A stretch of DNA of 64,000 nucleotides from contig NZ_PJNE01000001.1 of assembly GCF_002846495.1 (NCBI RefSeq), forward strand, positions 3,410,001-3,474,000, given 5' to 3'. The notes under the pieces are model-generated. The model was not told the origin of the DNA and did no database searches. It worked only from the letters and a program-made list of their open reading frames with translations. Within the stretch, counting starts at the first letter, position 1, and each line of letters opens with the position of its first letter. This DNA is from Phycicoccus duodecadis. Its GTDB lineage: Bacteria > Actinomycetota > Actinomycetes > Actinomycetales > Dermatophilaceae. The position numbers were made by a program, and so were the translations under genes. Of this stretch, positions 18,118 to 32,521 are shown in pieces.

Positions 18118-18945
18118 GTGCTGAGGGCCGCGGTCCTCGGGCACCCCGTCGAGCACTCGCTCTCACCCGCCCTGCACCGGGCCGGGTACGAGGCGCTCGG
18201 GCTCCTCGACTGGGAGTACGGGCGCGCCGACGTGGAGGTGCCCGGCCTGGCCGCCCATCTCGCGGGGCTCGACGACTCCTGGCGCGGGCTGTCGCTGACG
18301 ATGCCGCTCAAGGAGGCGGCGCTGGCGCAGGCCGTCGAGGTCTCGCCCGTCGCGCGGCGGGCCGGGGCCGCCAACACCCTCGTCCGCCGCGCCGACGGTG
18401 GCTGGGACGCCACCAACACCGACGTCGCCGGCGTGGTGGGCGCCCTCGCGCCCCGGCTGGCGCGGCCGCCCACCCGCGCCCTCGTCCTCGGCGCCGGGGC
18501 CACCGCCCGGTCCTGCGTGCTGGCGCTGGCCGAGCTCGGGGTCACGACCCTCACCGTGCGAGCCCGCGACACCGCACGCGCCGCCGACCTGCTGGCCTGG
18601 GCGCTCGACGCCGGTGTCGGCATCCGCAGCGGCTCGGTGGCCGGCCTCGAGCCGTGGGTCACCACGGCCGACGACGTGGTCGTCTCCACCGTGCCGCCGG
18701 CGGCGGCCGACCAGGTGGCCCGCACCGTGCCGGCCGCCCACGACGGCGTGCTGCTCGACGTCGTCTACGCCGGCTGGCCCACTCCGGTGGCGCGGGCCGC
18801 CGCCGCCGCCGGGATGCGCGTGGTCTCCGGGCTCGAGATGCTGCTGCACCAAGGGGCCGAGCAGTTCCGGCTCTTCACGGGGCACGAGGCGCCACTCGCC
18901 GCGATGCGGGCCGCCGGGCTGCGGGCGCTGGGGGAGCCCGGGTGA
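18118..18945 (+). CDS. aroE: Shikimate dehydrogenase
   Basis: Reduces 3-dehydroshikimate to shikimate with NADPH, step 4 of the chorismate pathway. The 275-residue protein shows the shikimate-binding SLSPALHRAGYEALGL, MPLKEAAL (catalytic Lys), GAANTLV and NTDVAGVVGAL (catalytic Asp) motifs, then a Rossmann glycine loop GAGATARS and a late MLLHQGAEQF. The GTG at 18118 sits 10 nt after mltG. It is followed with a 4-nt overlap by the prepilin peptidase gene, so aro genes and a membrane peptidase share one transcript. Confidence 0.94.
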   Translation: MLRAAVLGHPVEHSLSPALHRAGYEALGLLDWEYGRADVEVPGLAAHLAGLDDSWRGLSLTMPLKEAALAQAVEVSPVARRAGAANTLVRRADGGWDATNTDVAGVVGALAPRLARPPTRALVLGAGATARSCVLALAELGVTTLTVRARDTARAADLLAWALDAGVGIRSGSVAGLEPWVTTADDVVVSTVPPAAADQVARTVPAAHDGVLLDVVYAGWPTPVARAAAAAGMRVVSGLEMLLHQGAEQFRLFTGHEAPLAAMRAAGLRALGEPG

Positions 18946-19625
18946 GCCCCTGGTGGGTCGTCGTCCTCTGCGCGCTGGTCATGGGAGCCGTCGGTCACCT
19001 GACCGGGCGCGAGCTCGCGACCGGCGGCTACCGCATCCGTGAGGATGAGGCCGAGCACCCGACCGGCCGGCCGTGGTGGCCCGGCCTCGCCACCGGGGCG
19101 CTGGCCGCGCTGGCCGCCGCCGCCGTGGGCGACCTCGCCCACTGGGCCGCGCTGCCGGCCTTCCTGCTGTTCGCCTGGCTCACGGTCGGGCTGGTCTGGA
19201 TCGACCTCGACGTGCACCGGCTGCCGGTGGGGCTCGTCGTCCCGACCGGGGGTGCGCTGCTGGTGCTCCTGGCCGTCGCCAGCCTCGCCAGTGGTGACTC
19301 CCGGTGGCTGGGCGGGGTGGTCGGCGCCGTCGTGATGGGCGGGTTCTACCTGCTGCTCGGCCTGCTGCCCGGCGGGGGCGTCGGGGGCGGCGACATCCGG
19401 CTGGCCCCGGTGATCGGCGCGCTGCTGGGCTGGCTCAGCCTCGGGCACCTGTTCGTGGGGATGGCGGCCGGCTTCCTCATCGGCGGCGTGACCGCCGTCG
19501 TGCTCCTGCTCGGGCGCCGGGTGGGGCTGAAGTCGTCCATCGCCTACGGGCCCGCGATGTGCCTCGGCGCCTGGGTCGCCGTGGGCGCCACGTCCCGCAT
19601 CGCGACCGCGCTGGTCGGCGGTTGA
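18942..19625 (+). CDS. A24 family prepilin peptidase, short form
   Basis: A polytopic membrane aspartic protease that would process type IV-like prepilins. At 227 residues it lacks the N-terminal cytoplasmic methylase domain of full PilD. Both catalytic aspartates are in place: Asp in WIDLDVHRLP (about residue 86) and GGGDIRLAPVIGALLGW (GxGD, about residue 149). About six to seven hydrophobic helices surround them. GTG 18942 overlaps the aroE stop by 4 nt. Position next to aroE/aroC is common in actinobacteria and need not mean a pilus function in this operon; no pilin gene is in the window. Confidence 0.88.
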   Translation: MSPWWVVVLCALVMGAVGHLTGRELATGGYRIREDEAEHPTGRPWWPGLATGALAALAAAAVGDLAHWAALPAFLLFAWLTVGLVWIDLDVHRLPVGLVVPTGGALLVLLAVASLASGDSRWLGGVVGAVVMGGFYLLLGLLPGGGVGGGDIRLAPVIGALLGWLSLGHLFVGMAAGFLIGGVTAVVLLLGRRVGLKSSIAYGPAMCLGAWVAVGATSRIATALVGG

Positions 19626-19649
19626 GCCCGGCGTGGAAGGATCGAGCCC

Positions 19650-20879
19650 ATGCTGCGCTGGCTGACCGCGGGGGAGTCACACGGCCCCGCCCTCGTCGCG
19701 ACCGTCGACGGGCTGCCCGCCGGGGTCGAGGTCACGACGTCCGACATCGGTGACGCCCTGGCGCGCCGTCGGCTCGGCTACGGCCGCGGCGCCCGCCAGA
19801 AGTTCGAGCAGGACGAGGTCGAGATCCTCGGCGGTGTCCGGCTCGGGCTGACCCTGGGCTCGCCCATCGCCATCCGGATCGGCAACACCGAGTGGCCCAA
19901 GTGGCGCACGGTGATGAGCCCCGACCCGGTGGCGCCCGAGGACTACGCCGCCTCCGACGACGTCAACGCCGAGAAGGAGGTGGCGCGCAACCGCCCCCTC
20001 ACCCGGCCGCGCCCCGGGCACGCCGACCTCGTCGGGATGCAGAAGTACGGCTTCGACGACGCCCGCCCGGTCCTCGAGCGCGCCTCGGCTCGCGAGACCG
20101 CGGCGCGGGTGGCGCTGGGGGCCGTGGCGGCCCGCTTCCTCGAGCAGGCCTACGGCATCCGGCTGGTCTCGCACACCGTCTCCATCGGCACCGCCGGCGT
20201 GGCCGACGACGCGCCGCTGCCCGGCCCCGACGACGTGGCCGCGCTCGACGCCGACCCCGTCCGCGCCTTCGACGCCGCCGGCTCGGCCGCGATGGTCGCC
20301 GAGGTCGACGCCGCCCGCAAGGAGGGCGACACCCTCGGCGGCGTCGTCGAGGTCGTCGCCGTGGGCGTGCCGCCGGGGCTCGGCTCGCACGTGCACTGGG
20401 ACCGCCGCCTCGACTCCCGCCTGGCCGCCGCCCTCATGGGCATCCAGGCCATCAAGGGCGTCGAGGTCGGCGACGGCTTCCGCACCGCGGCGCGCCGCGG
20501 CTCGCAGGCCCACGACGAGATGGACCGCGGCGCCGACGGCGTCATCCGGCGCGCCACCGGCCGGGCCGGCGGCACCGAGGGCGGGATGTCGGTGGGCGGG
20601 GTCCTGCGGGTCCGCGCCGCGATGAAGCCGATCTCCACGGTGCCGCGGGCGCTGCGCACGGTCGACGTCGCCTCCGACGAGGCCGCGACCGCCATCCACC
20701 AGCGCTCCGACGTGTGCGCCGTGCCGGCCGCCGGGGTGGTCGCCGAGGCCATGGTCGCGCTCGTGCTGGCCGAGGCGTGCCTCGAGAAGTTCGGTGGCGA
20801 CTCGGTGACCGAGACCGCCCGCAACCACCGCGCCTACCTCGACGCCGTGCCCGCCTCGATGCGCACGTGGGACGCCTGA
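19650..20879 (+). CDS. aroC: Chorismate synthase
   Basis: Makes chorismate from EPSP using reduced FMN as cofactor. The 409-residue protein starts [14 protein letters not shown], the first family signature, and has the long central signatures [22 protein letters not shown] region, [29 protein letters not shown] and the late [20 protein letters not shown] element lies about 9 nt before ATG 19650. It ends by TGATG overlap with aroK, so aroC-aroK-aroB are co-translated. Confidence 0.97.
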   Translation: MLRWLTAGESHGPALVATVDGLPAGVEVTTSDIGDALARRRLGYGRGARQKFEQDEVEILGGVRLGLTLGSPIAIRIGNTEWPKWRTVMSPDPVAPEDYAASDDVNAEKEVARNRPLTRPRPGHADLVGMQKYGFDDARPVLERASARETAARVALGAVAARFLEQAYGIRLVSHTVSIGTAGVADDAPLPGPDDVAALDADPVRAFDAAGSAAMVAEVDAARKEGDTLGGVVEVVAVGVPPGLGSHVHWDRRLDSRLAAALMGIQAIKGVEVGDGFRTAARRGSQAHDEMDRGADGVIRRATGRAGGTEGGMSVGGVLRVRAAMKPISTVPRALRTVDVASDEAATAIHQRSDVCAVPAAGVVAEAMVALVLAEACLEKFGGDSVTETARNHRAYLDAVPASMRTWDA

Positions 20880-21382
20880 TGCCCCGCGCCGTGCTGGTCG
20901 GGCCGCCCGGGTCGGGCAAGACGACGACGGGCCGCGCGCTCGCGGCGCTGCTGGGCGTGCCGTTCCACGACACCGACGAGGGCGTCGAGGCGGCGCAGGG
21001 GCGCAGCATCGGCGACATCTTCGTCGAGGACGGTGAGGCGACCTTCCGCGACCTCGAGCGGGCCGAGGTGGCTCGTGCGCTGGCCGACGAGGACGGCGTG
21101 GTCGCGCTCGGCGGCGGGGCGCCGGTCGACCCGCTCACCGAGCCGCTGCTGGCCGACCACGTGGTCGTGTTCCTCGACGTCGGGATCGCCGACGCGTCCA
21201 AGCGGGTCGGGTTCGACCGCAGCCGCCCGCTGCTGGCCGTCAACCCGCGCGCATCGTGGGTGCGCCTGATGAACGCCCGCCGCCCGGTGTACGAGCGGGT
21301 CGCCACCCATGTGGTCGACACGGCCGGACGCACCCCCGACGAGGTTGCGGCCGAGGTCGCCGGTCTGGTCGGCGGCGCGTGA
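20879..21382 (+). CDS. aroK: Shikimate kinase
   Basis: Phosphorylates shikimate at O3 with ATP. The 167-residue length is typical. The P-loop GPPGSGKTTTGRALA is at residues 9-23, the shikimate-binding Asp pair in FHDTDEGVE, the FRDLERAEV helix with its Arg, the GGGAP loop (substrate-binding glycines) and a C-terminal RRPVYERVATHVVDT lid region follow. ATG 20879 shares one base with the aroC stop; the end overlaps aroB by 4 nt. Confidence 0.95.
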   Translation: MPRAVLVGPPGSGKTTTGRALAALLGVPFHDTDEGVEAAQGRSIGDIFVEDGEATFRDLERAEVARALADEDGVVALGGGAPVDPLTEPLLADHVVVFLDVGIADASKRVGFDRSRPLLAVNPRASWVRLMNARRPVYERVATHVVDTAGRTPDEVAAEVAGLVGGA

Positions 21383-22479
21383 CTGCGCACGATGGTGAGG
21401 ACGGCGGCCGGGCGGCGCTGACCATCCCGGTCGGCTCGCTGCACGACGTGGTCGTCGGGCGCGGCGTGCTGGACCGCGTGGCGGGGATGCTACCCCCCGG
21501 GGTCGCCCGCGTGATGGTGGTGCACCCCCAGGGGCTCGAGACGTACGCCCGGACGGTCGCCGACCTGTTGGCCGCCACCGGGCTGACCGTGCACCTGGCC
21601 GCCGTCGAGGAGGCCGAGGCCGCCAAGGACGTCCACGTCGCGGCGCGGCTGTGGGCCGTGCTCGGCGAGCTGGCCTTCACCCGTACCGATGCCGTCGTGG
21701 CCGTGGGGGGAGGCACCGTGACCGACCTCGCGGGCTTCGTGGCCGCGACCTGGCTGCGCGGCGTGTCGGTCGTGCACGTGCCGACCACGCTGCTCGCGAT
21801 GGTCGACGCGGCCGTCGGCGGCAAGACGGGCATCAACACCGCCGAGGGAAAGAACCTGGTGGGCGCCTTCCACACGCCGGCCGGGGTCGTCTGCGACCTC
21901 GACGTGCTGCGGACGCTGCCGCACGCCGACGTCGTGGCCGGGCTGGCCGAGGTGCTCAAGTGCGGCTTCATCGCCGACCCCCGCATCCTCGAGCTGGTCG
22001 AGGCCGACCCCGGGGCGGCCACCCGCTGGGACGCTCCGGTGCTGGCCGAGCTGGTCGAGCGCGCGGTCCGGGTCAAGGCCGAGGTGGTCGCGGCCGACCT
22101 GCGCGAGTCGTTCCTGCGCGAGATCCTCAACTACGGCCACACCCTCGGCCACGCGGTCGAGCAGCTCGAGGGGTACCGGCGCCGGCACGGTGAGGCGGTG
22201 GCCATCGGGATGGTCTTCGCCGCCGAGCTCGGGCACGCCACCGGCACCGTCGACGACGCGCTGCTGGCGCGCCACCGGTCGGTGCTCGCGGCGGTCGGGC
22301 TGCCGACCACCTACGCGCCGGGGCGGTTCGACGACCTGCTCGCCGTGATGGCGCGCGACAAGAAGAGCCGCGGCGCCACGCTGCGTTTCGTGGTCCTCGA
22401 CGGCCTGGCGAACCCGGTGCGCCTCGAGGGGCCGGACGACCGGGTGCTGCGCGGCGCGTACGCCGCCCTCACCGGCTGA
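21379..22479 (+). CDS. aroB: 3-dehydroquinate synthase
   Basis: Converts DAHP to 3-dehydroquinate using NAD and a divalent metal. The 366-residue protein has the nucleotide-binding [20 protein letters not shown] region, [19 protein letters not shown], and the metal ligands Glu in LAEVLKCGF and His in [13 protein letters not shown] and [14 protein letters not shown] 21379 overlaps the aroK stop by 4 nt. Upstream in-frame extension into aroK is rejected as shadow. It closes the aroC-aroK-aroB set. Confidence 0.96.
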   Translation: MTAHDGEDGGRAALTIPVGSLHDVVVGRGVLDRVAGMLPPGVARVMVVHPQGLETYARTVADLLAATGLTVHLAAVEEAEAAKDVHVAARLWAVLGELAFTRTDAVVAVGGGTVTDLAGFVAATWLRGVSVVHVPTTLLAMVDAAVGGKTGINTAEGKNLVGAFHTPAGVVCDLDVLRTLPHADVVAGLAEVLKCGFIADPRILELVEADPGAATRWDAPVLAELVERAVRVKAEVVAADLRESFLREILNYGHTLGHAVEQLEGYRRRHGEAVAIGMVFAAELGHATGTVDDALLARHRSVLAAVGLPTTYAPGRFDDLLAVMARDKKSRGATLRFVVLDGLANPVRLEGPDDRVLRGAYAALTG

Positions 22480-22519
22480 GGCCCGTCGAGGGCGTCCGGG
22501 GGCTCGTGGCCGGGGCGCT

Positions 22520-22525
22520 ACGATG
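22520..22525 (+). promoter_or_regulatory. efp promoter -10 box
   Basis: TACGAT at 22520-22525 lies about 80 nt before efp. The leader contains a 6-bp hairpin (AGCCCC-ctcgc-GGGGCT) early on. Confidence 0.45.
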
Positions 22526-22607
22526 GTCGCTGATCCCCAGCCCCCTCGCGGGGCTGACGCGCGCCCCGACGCGGGCGCCCTCCGACTGGCAGAAAGCGAA
22601 CGCTCCC

Positions 22608-23168
22608 GTGGCATCGACCAACGACCTCAAGAACGGCCTCGTCCTCAAGATCGAGGGCCAGCTGTGGACCGTCGTCGAGTTCCAGCACGTCAAGCCCGGC
22701 AAGGGCCCGGCCTTCGTGCGGACCAAGCTCAAGAACGTCCTCAGCGGCAAGGTCGTCGACAAGACCTTCAACGCCGGCGTCAAGGTCGAGACCGCGAACG
22801 TCGACAAGCGGAACATGCAGTACCTGTACAACGACGGCACCGACTTCATCTTCATGGACGGCGACACCTACGACCAGATCTCGGTGAGCCCCGAGGTCGT
22901 CGGCGACGCCGCCAAGTACATGCTCGAGAACCAGGACGCGATCGTGGCGCGCAACGAGGGCGTGGTGCTCTTCATCGAGCTGCCGGCCTCGGTCGTCCTC
23001 GAGATCACCTACACCGAGCCGGGCCTGCAGGGCGACCGCTCCACCGGCGGCACCAAGCCCGCGACGCTCGAGACCGGCGCCGAGATCGCCGTGCCGCTCT
23101 TCCTCGAGACCGGCACCAAGGTCAAGGTCGACACCCGCGACGGCTCCTACCTCGGTCGGGTCAGCTGA
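22608..23168 (+). CDS. efp: Elongation factor P
   Basis: Rescues ribosomes stalled at polyproline stretches by entering the E site. The 186-residue protein has the three beta-barrel domains of EF-P. The loop that reaches the peptidyl-transferase centre reads KPGKGPAF with Lys32 at the tip. The PGKGP form is the actinobacterial subtype reported to work with an unmodified lysine. The GTG at 22608 is chosen because family members begin [10 protein letters not shown]; the frame is open 34 codons further up but that part is the leader. nusB follows directly. Confidence 0.96.
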   Translation: MASTNDLKNGLVLKIEGQLWTVVEFQHVKPGKGPAFVRTKLKNVLSGKVVDKTFNAGVKVETANVDKRNMQYLYNDGTDFIFMDGDTYDQISVSPEVVGDAAKYMLENQDAIVARNEGVVLFIELPASVVLEITYTEPGLQGDRSTGGTKPATLETGAEIAVPLFLETGTKVKVDTRDGSYLGRVS

Positions 23169-23171
23169 CCC

Positions 23172-23585
23172 GTGGCCGCCCGCACCAAGGCCCGCAAGCG
23201 CGCCCTCGACCTGATGTTCGAGGCCGAGCAGCGCGGCATCGACCCCGCGGACCTGCTGCGTGAGCGGCTGGCCAGGCCGGTCACCGAGCACGCGCTGGCC
23301 GAGCTCACCGCCGACCTGGTCACCGGCGTGGCCGAGCACCGGGCGCAGCTCGACGAGCTGATCAGCACCTACTCGCAGGGCTGGTCGCTGCAGCGGATGC
23401 CCGCGGTCGACCGGGCCATCCTGCGGCTGGGTGCCTTCGAGGTGCTGTACTCCAGCGACGTGCCCGAGCCGGTCGCCATCAGCGAGTGGGTGGGGCTCGC
23501 CACCGAGCTCTCCACCGACGACAGCCCGCGTTTCGTGAACGGCCTGCTGGCCCGCCTGGTCGAGGTCAAGCCGACCCTGGCCTGA
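23172..23585 (+). CDS. nusB: Transcription antitermination factor NusB
   Basis: RNA-binding factor that, with NusE (S10), promotes rRNA antitermination. The 137-residue all-helical protein begins with the Arg-rich RNA-contact stretch RTKARKRALDLMFEAEQRGID and contains RMPAVDRAILRLGAFEVLY and ISEWVGLATELSTDDSPRFVNGLLARL. GTG 23172 is 3 nt after the efp stop. The efp-nusB-pyr order is conserved. Confidence 0.95.
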   Translation: MAARTKARKRALDLMFEAEQRGIDPADLLRERLARPVTEHALAELTADLVTGVAEHRAQLDELISTYSQGWSLQRMPAVDRAILRLGAFEVLYSSDVPEPVAISEWVGLATELSTDDSPRFVNGLLARLVEVKPTLA

Positions 23586-23589
23586 GGCG

Positions 23590-23616
23590 GTCCGGCAGCG
23601 GGTTCGGCCGCCGGAC
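23590..23616. terminator. Hairpin between nusB and the converging 59-aa gene
   Basis: GTCCGGC (23590-23596) pairs with GCCGGAC (23610-23616); the stem continues inward after one mismatch with GC/GC. It lies between two convergent genes and could act in both directions. There is no U tract. Confidence 0.5.
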
Positions 23617-23632
23617 TGGACGCCGGGGGCCG

Positions 23633-23812
23633 TCAGCGGGCGCTGGCGAAGACCACCTCGGGCCACGGCGACGCCGCGAGCCAGCGCCGGTAGGTCTCGG
23701 CGTCGGCGTCCTTCGGCGGGAAGAGCGCCCCGGCCCGGGCGGCCGGGCCGGTGACAGCCGCAGGCGCCGCGCAGACGATGCCACCGTGGGGGAGTGCGGG
23801 CTGGTCGGACAT
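23633..23812 (-). CDS. 59-aa protein of unknown function
   Basis: A small ORF starting at ATG 23812 with a strong Shine-Dalgarno (AAGGAGG ending 6 nt upstream), which is rare in this window and argues that it is real. The protein is Pro/Ala-rich with a mid-part PHGGIVCAAPAA and a C-terminal YRRWLAASPWPEVVF that could form one amphipathic helix. It has no recognisable domain. A TATGGT box (revcomp of 23866-23871) upstream would give a leader of about 45 nt. It is divergent from the SnoaL-like gene and convergent with nusB. Confidence 0.6.
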   Translation of the reverse strand: MSDQPALPHGGIVCAAPAAVTGPAARAGALFPPKDADAETYRRWLAASPWPEVVFASAR

Positions 23813-23965
23813 CGTGGCCTCCTTCGGCGCTGGTCGGATCCGTGCATCACAGTGTGTTACTGAAACCATAGGTGTTCGTTATGCGTCTCGCTCGCCGAGA
23901 CGCCCGCGGACCCGGCCCGGCCCACGCCCCTGGTGCCCCGACCCCGAGGGGCCGCACACTGGGGG
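23813..23965. promoter_or_regulatory. AT-richer divergent control region
   Basis: This stretch is visibly lower in GC than its surroundings around 23830-23885. It holds a TATGGT -10 for the minus-strand 59-aa gene, the small dyad CACA-G-TGTG (23837 region), and an 8-bp perfect hairpin GCGTCTCG/CGAGACGC (23883-23903, 5-nt loop). Just before the SnoaL-like gene is a CACACT sequence at -10-like distance. Confidence 0.45.
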
Positions 23966-24340
23966 ATGACCTCTCTGGGGCCCCGCTTCGCCCACGCCGT
24001 CGCCACCAAGGACCGCACCGCCCTGCGCGGCATCCTGGCCGAGGACGTCGACTTCCGCGGCCTCACCCCGAACCGCGCGTGGGAAGCCACCACCGCCGAC
24101 GAGGTGCTCGACATCCTGTTCGAGAGCTGGTTCGAGGACACCGACGTGGTCACCGGCCTGCTCGACGTCACCCGCGGTGCGCGCGTCAGCGACACCCACC
24201 GCGTCTCGTACCGGCTCGCCCTCAGCACCCCCGACGGGGACGCGGTCGCCGAGCAGCAGGCCTACTACCGCGGCGACGGCGACCGCATCACGCACCTGCG
24301 AGTGCTGTGCTCCGGTTTCCGCCCGCGCACCCCGCCCTGA
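23966..24340 (+). CDS. SnoaL-like / NTF2-like protein
   Basis: A 124-residue protein with the NTF2-like cone fold pattern: an N-terminal helix pair (FAHAVATKDRTALRGILAEDVDFRGLTP), then the curved sheet with strands DTHRVSYRLAL and GDAVAEQQAYYRGDGDRITHLRVLC. Such proteins are small isomerases, cyclases or ligand binders; nothing indicates which. ATG 23966 is preceded at 5 nt by CACACT. It stands 15 nt upstream of the PaiB-like gene and in the same direction. Confidence 0.75.
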   Translation: MTSLGPRFAHAVATKDRTALRGILAEDVDFRGLTPNRAWEATTADEVLDILFESWFEDTDVVTGLLDVTRGARVSDTHRVSYRLALSTPDGDAVAEQQAYYRGDGDRITHLRVLCSGFRPRTPP

Positions 24341-24341
24341 G

Positions 24342-24347
24342 TAGCAT
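24342..24347 (+). promoter_or_regulatory. -10 box, leaderless paiB-like gene
   Basis: TAGCAT ends 8 nt before ATG 24356 and overlaps the end of the SnoaL-like gene's stop region. Confidence 0.5.
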
Positions 24348-24355
24348 CGGGGCCG

Positions 24356-24985
24356 ATGTACATCCCACCGTTCAACCGTGCCGAGGACGACCTCGCGGTA
24401 CGCCGCCTCGTCACCGAGGTCGGGGCCGGCTGGTTGGTCACGAGCCGCGCCGGGTCCGCGCCGTCGGCGTCGTTCCTCCCGGTCCTGTGGCGGGAGGACA
24501 CCGTCGTCGCCCACCTGGCCCGGGCGAACCCGCACTGGCGCGAGATCGGGGACGGCACCCCGGCGCTCCTGGTCGTGACCGGACCCGACGCGTACGTCTC
24601 CCCGAGCTGGTACGCGTCCAAGGCGGAGCACGGCCGGGTCGTGCCGACCTGGAACTACAGCGCGGTGCACCTCACCGGGGTGGCCCGTGTCCACGAGGAC
24701 CCCGAGTGGCTGCGCTCAGCCGTCACCGACCTCACCGACCGGCACGAGGCCGGCCGCCACGACCGGTGGCGTGTCACGGATGCTCCTCCGGAGTACGTCG
24801 AGGGGCAGCTGCGGGGCATCGTGGGGCTCGAGCTGACCGTGACAGCGGTGGAGGGCAAGGAGAAGCTCAGCCAGAACCGCTCTTCGGACGACCGTTCGGG
24901 GGTCGTCGAGGGGCTGCTCCGGGAGGAACGGGCGCAGACCCGGGGCGTGGCCGACGCGATGGCCGACGGCCTCGAACCCTCCTGA
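24356..24985 (+). CDS. FMN-binding negative regulator family protein (PaiB-like)
   Basis: A 209-residue split-barrel flavin-binding protein of the PaiB family. It begins with the family signature MYIPPFNR, has PVLWREDTVVAHLARANPHW (flavin phosphate region), the SPSWYASK and VPTWNYSAVHLTG motifs, and the C-terminal KEKLSQNRSSDDRSGVVEGL. PaiB of Bacillus represses protease genes, but most family members have no known target. The start is leaderless. After it lies 190 nt up to pyrR that holds the pyr control region. Confidence 0.88.
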   Translation: MYIPPFNRAEDDLAVRRLVTEVGAGWLVTSRAGSAPSASFLPVLWREDTVVAHLARANPHWREIGDGTPALLVVTGPDAYVSPSWYASKAEHGRVVPTWNYSAVHLTGVARVHEDPEWLRSAVTDLTDRHEAGRHDRWRVTDAPPEYVEGQLRGIVGLELTVTAVEGKEKLSQNRSSDDRSGVVEGLLREERAQTRGVADAMADGLEPS

Positions 24986-25094
24986 GCCCGCGCGGCCCCG
25001 GGTGCCAGCGCGGACGCTCGCTCCAGCGACCGGCGCACAGCGGGTGGACGCCATCCCGTGACCCGTCCGACCCGCGGATGCGTGCGCCGGCCCC

Positions 25095-25114
25095 GGGTCC
25101 GGACCCTCTAGAGT
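25095..25114 (+). promoter_or_regulatory. pyr operon promoter with palindrome
   Basis: TAGAGT (25109-25114) is the best -10 candidate. The 12-bp perfect palindrome GGGTCCGGACCC (25095-25106) lies just upstream, where a repressor would overlap the promoter. Expected leader length is about 55 nt. Confidence 0.45.
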
Positions 25115-25142
25115 GGTCCCCGCCAGACATCCTTTAACGACC

Positions 25143-26743
<1,601 letters not shown>

Positions 26744-26747
<4 letters not shown>

Positions 26748-28048
26748 GCGACCTGCTCATCCGCGGTGCCGACGTCCTCGGCGAGGGCACCGCCCACGTG
26801 CTCGTCGTCGACGGACGCATCGCCGCCGTCGGCGCCGCCGCCGCGGCCGACGCCCCGTCGGGCGTCGAACGCCTCGACGCCGACGGCCTCACCCTGCTGC
26901 CCGGCTTCGTCGACCTGCACACCCACCTGCGCGAGCCGGGCCGCGAGGACGCCGAGACCATCGCCTCCGGCTCCCGGGCCGCCGCGGTCGGCGGCTACAC
27001 CGCCGTGCTCGCCATGGCCAACACCAGCCCCGTCACCGACACCGCCGAGGCCGCCGAGCGCATCCTCGACCTCGGCCGCGCCGCCGGGCTGGTCGATGTC
27101 GTGCCCATCGGCGCGGTCACCAAGGGCCTCGAAGGGCACGAGCTCGCCGAGCTCGGCCTGATGCACCGCAGCCGAGCCCGGGTCAGCGTCTTCAGCGACG
27201 ACGGCCACTGCGTCGCCGACGGCCGGGTGATGCGCCGGGCCCTGGAGTACGTCCGGGCCTTCGGCGGCGTGGTCAGCCAGCACAGCCAGGACCCGGCCCT
27301 GGCCGGCCCGCAGGCCTGCTGCCACGAGGGCGAGCTGTCGGGGCGCCTCGGGCTGCCCGGATGGCCGCCGGTGGCCGAGGCGAGCATCATCGCCCGCGAC
27401 GCCATGCTGGCCCGGCACACCCGCAGCCGGGTGCACGTGGCCCACGTCAGCACGGCCGAGGGCCTCGACGTCGTGCGCTGGGCCAAGGCCCAGGGGATCG
27501 CGATGACGGCCGAGGTCGCCCCGCACCACCTGGCGCTCGGCACCGAGCTGCTCAGCGGCTACGACCCCGTCTACAAGGTCAACCCACCGCTGCGGCCCAC
27601 CGAGGACCAGGAGGCCCTGCGCGCGGGGCTGGCCGACGGCAGCATCGACGCCGTCGCCACCGACCATGCCCCGCACGCCCGGCACGACAAGGAGCACGCC
27701 TTCGTCGACGCGGCCTTCGGGATGCTCGGTCTCGAGACCGCGTTCAGCGTCGTGCACGACCTGATGGTGCGCACCGGCCGGATGTCGATGGCCGACCTCG
27801 CCCGGGTGATGTCGACCGGCCCGGCGGCCGTCGCCGGCCTCACCGGGCACGGACGCCCCATCGCCGCCGGCGAGCCCGCCACCCTCGTCCTCGTCGACCC
27901 CACGGCCCCGGTCACCGTCGACCGGGCCACCTCGCAGTCCCTGTCCCGCAACACGCCGTGGCACGGTGCCCGCCTCACCGGTGCCGTCCACACCACGATC
28001 CTGCGCGGCGCCGTCACCGCGCGCGAAGGGGAGCCCACCGCATGCTGA
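26744..28048 (+). CDS. pyrC: Dihydroorotase
   Basis: Cyclises carbamoylaspartate to dihydroorotate. The 434-residue amidohydrolase of the class I type has the zinc motif [10 protein letters not shown] (about residues 58-67), [14 protein letters not shown], histidines in VAHVSTAEG and EVAPHHL, and the catalytic [10 protein letters not shown] 26744 overlaps the pyrB stop by 4 nt. The end overlaps carA by 7 nt. The position between pyrB and carA is the actinobacterial standard. Confidence 0.96.
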
Positions 28049-29208
28049 CCACCCGCGAACCCGCCGTCCTCGTCCTCGAGGACGGGCGCACCCTCACCGG
28101 CCGGGCCTACGGCCGCCGGGGCGCCACCGTCGGCGAGGCCGTCTTCTCCACCGGGATGACCGGCTACCAGGAGACCCTCACCGACCCCAGCTACCACCGC
28201 CAGGTCGTCGTGATGACCGCCCCGCACGTGGGCAACACCGGGTGGAACGACGAGGACGACGAGTCCGGGCGCATCTGGGTCGCCGGCTACGTCGTGCGTG
28301 ACCCCGCGCTGCGGCCCTCGAGCTGGCGCTCGAACCGCTCGCTCGAGGACGAGCTCGACGCCCAGGGCGTGGTCGGCATCTGCGACCTCGACACCCGGGC
28401 CCTGACCCGTCACCTGCGCGAGCGCGGGGCCATGCGGGTCGGGATCTTCAGCGGGGAGGAGGCCGCCCTACCGGCCGCCGAGCTGCTCGCGCGGGTCACC
28501 GCGGCGCCCGAGATGTCCGGCGCCTCGCTGGCCGCCGAGGTCGCCACCACCGAGGCCTACGTGGTGCCGGCGGTGGGGGAGCGGCGCTTCACCGTGGCCG
28601 CCGTCGACCTCGGGATCAAGGCCATGACCCCGCGGATGATGGCCGAGCGCGGCATCGAGGTGCACGTGCTGCCGGCCACCGCCACCCTCGAGCAGGTGCG
28701 CGAGACCGCGCCCGACGGGGTGTTCTTCTCCAACGGCCCCGGCGACCCCGCCACCGCCCAGGTCCAGGCCGAGCTGCTGCAGGGGGTGCTGCGCGCCGGC
28801 ATCCCGTACTTCGGCATCTGCTTCGGCAACCAGATCCTCGGCAAGGCCCTGGGCTTCGGCACCTACAAGCTCAAGTACGGTCACCGCGGCATCAACCAGC
28901 CGGTGATGGACCGCACCACCGGCAAGGTCGAGGTCACCGCCCACAATCACGGGTTCGCCGTCGACGCCCCGCTCGAGGGCTCGACGAGCACCGAGTTCGG
29001 CCAGGTCACCGTGAGCCACGTCTGCCTCAACGACGACGTCGTCGAGGGGCTGGAGGTGCGCCGCGACCAGCGCCTGGTCGCCTTCTCGGTGCAGTACCAC
29101 CCGGAGGCCGCGGCCGGCCCGCACGACGCCGCCTACCTCTTCGACCGCTTCATCCAGCTCATGGAGAGCGCGCGAACGCCCGGCACGACGCACGGAGAGG
29201 TGGCCTGA
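28042..29208 (+). CDS. carA: Carbamoyl-phosphate synthase small chain
   Basis: Glutaminase subunit delivering ammonia to CarB. The 388-residue protein has the N-terminal CPSase small domain ([17 protein letters not shown]) and a class I amidotransferase domain with the nucleophile in [15 protein letters not shown] and His/Glu in [16 protein letters not shown] 28042 overlaps the pyrC end by 7 nt. The product serves both pyrimidine and arginine synthesis; its place in the pyr operon means UMP-dependent control. Confidence 0.97.
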   Translation: MLTTREPAVLVLEDGRTLTGRAYGRRGATVGEAVFSTGMTGYQETLTDPSYHRQVVVMTAPHVGNTGWNDEDDESGRIWVAGYVVRDPALRPSSWRSNRSLEDELDAQGVVGICDLDTRALTRHLRERGAMRVGIFSGEEAALPAAELLARVTAAPEMSGASLAAEVATTEAYVVPAVGERRFTVAAVDLGIKAMTPRMMAERGIEVHVLPATATLEQVRETAPDGVFFSNGPGDPATAQVQAELLQGVLRAGIPYFGICFGNQILGKALGFGTYKLKYGHRGINQPVMDRTTGKVEVTAHNHGFAVDAPLEGSTSTEFGQVTVSHVCLNDDVVEGLEVRRDQRLVAFSVQYHPEAAAGPHDAAYLFDRFIQLMESARTPGTTHGEVA

Positions 29209-29209
29209 G

Positions 29210-32517
<3,308 letters not shown>

Positions 32518-32521
<4 letters not shown>

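Noticed and set aside
24986..25094. tRNA or small RNA gene between the paiB-like gene and pyrR
   Set aside because: No cloverleaf, TTCGA T-loop or CCA end could be made out in this GC-rich stretch.
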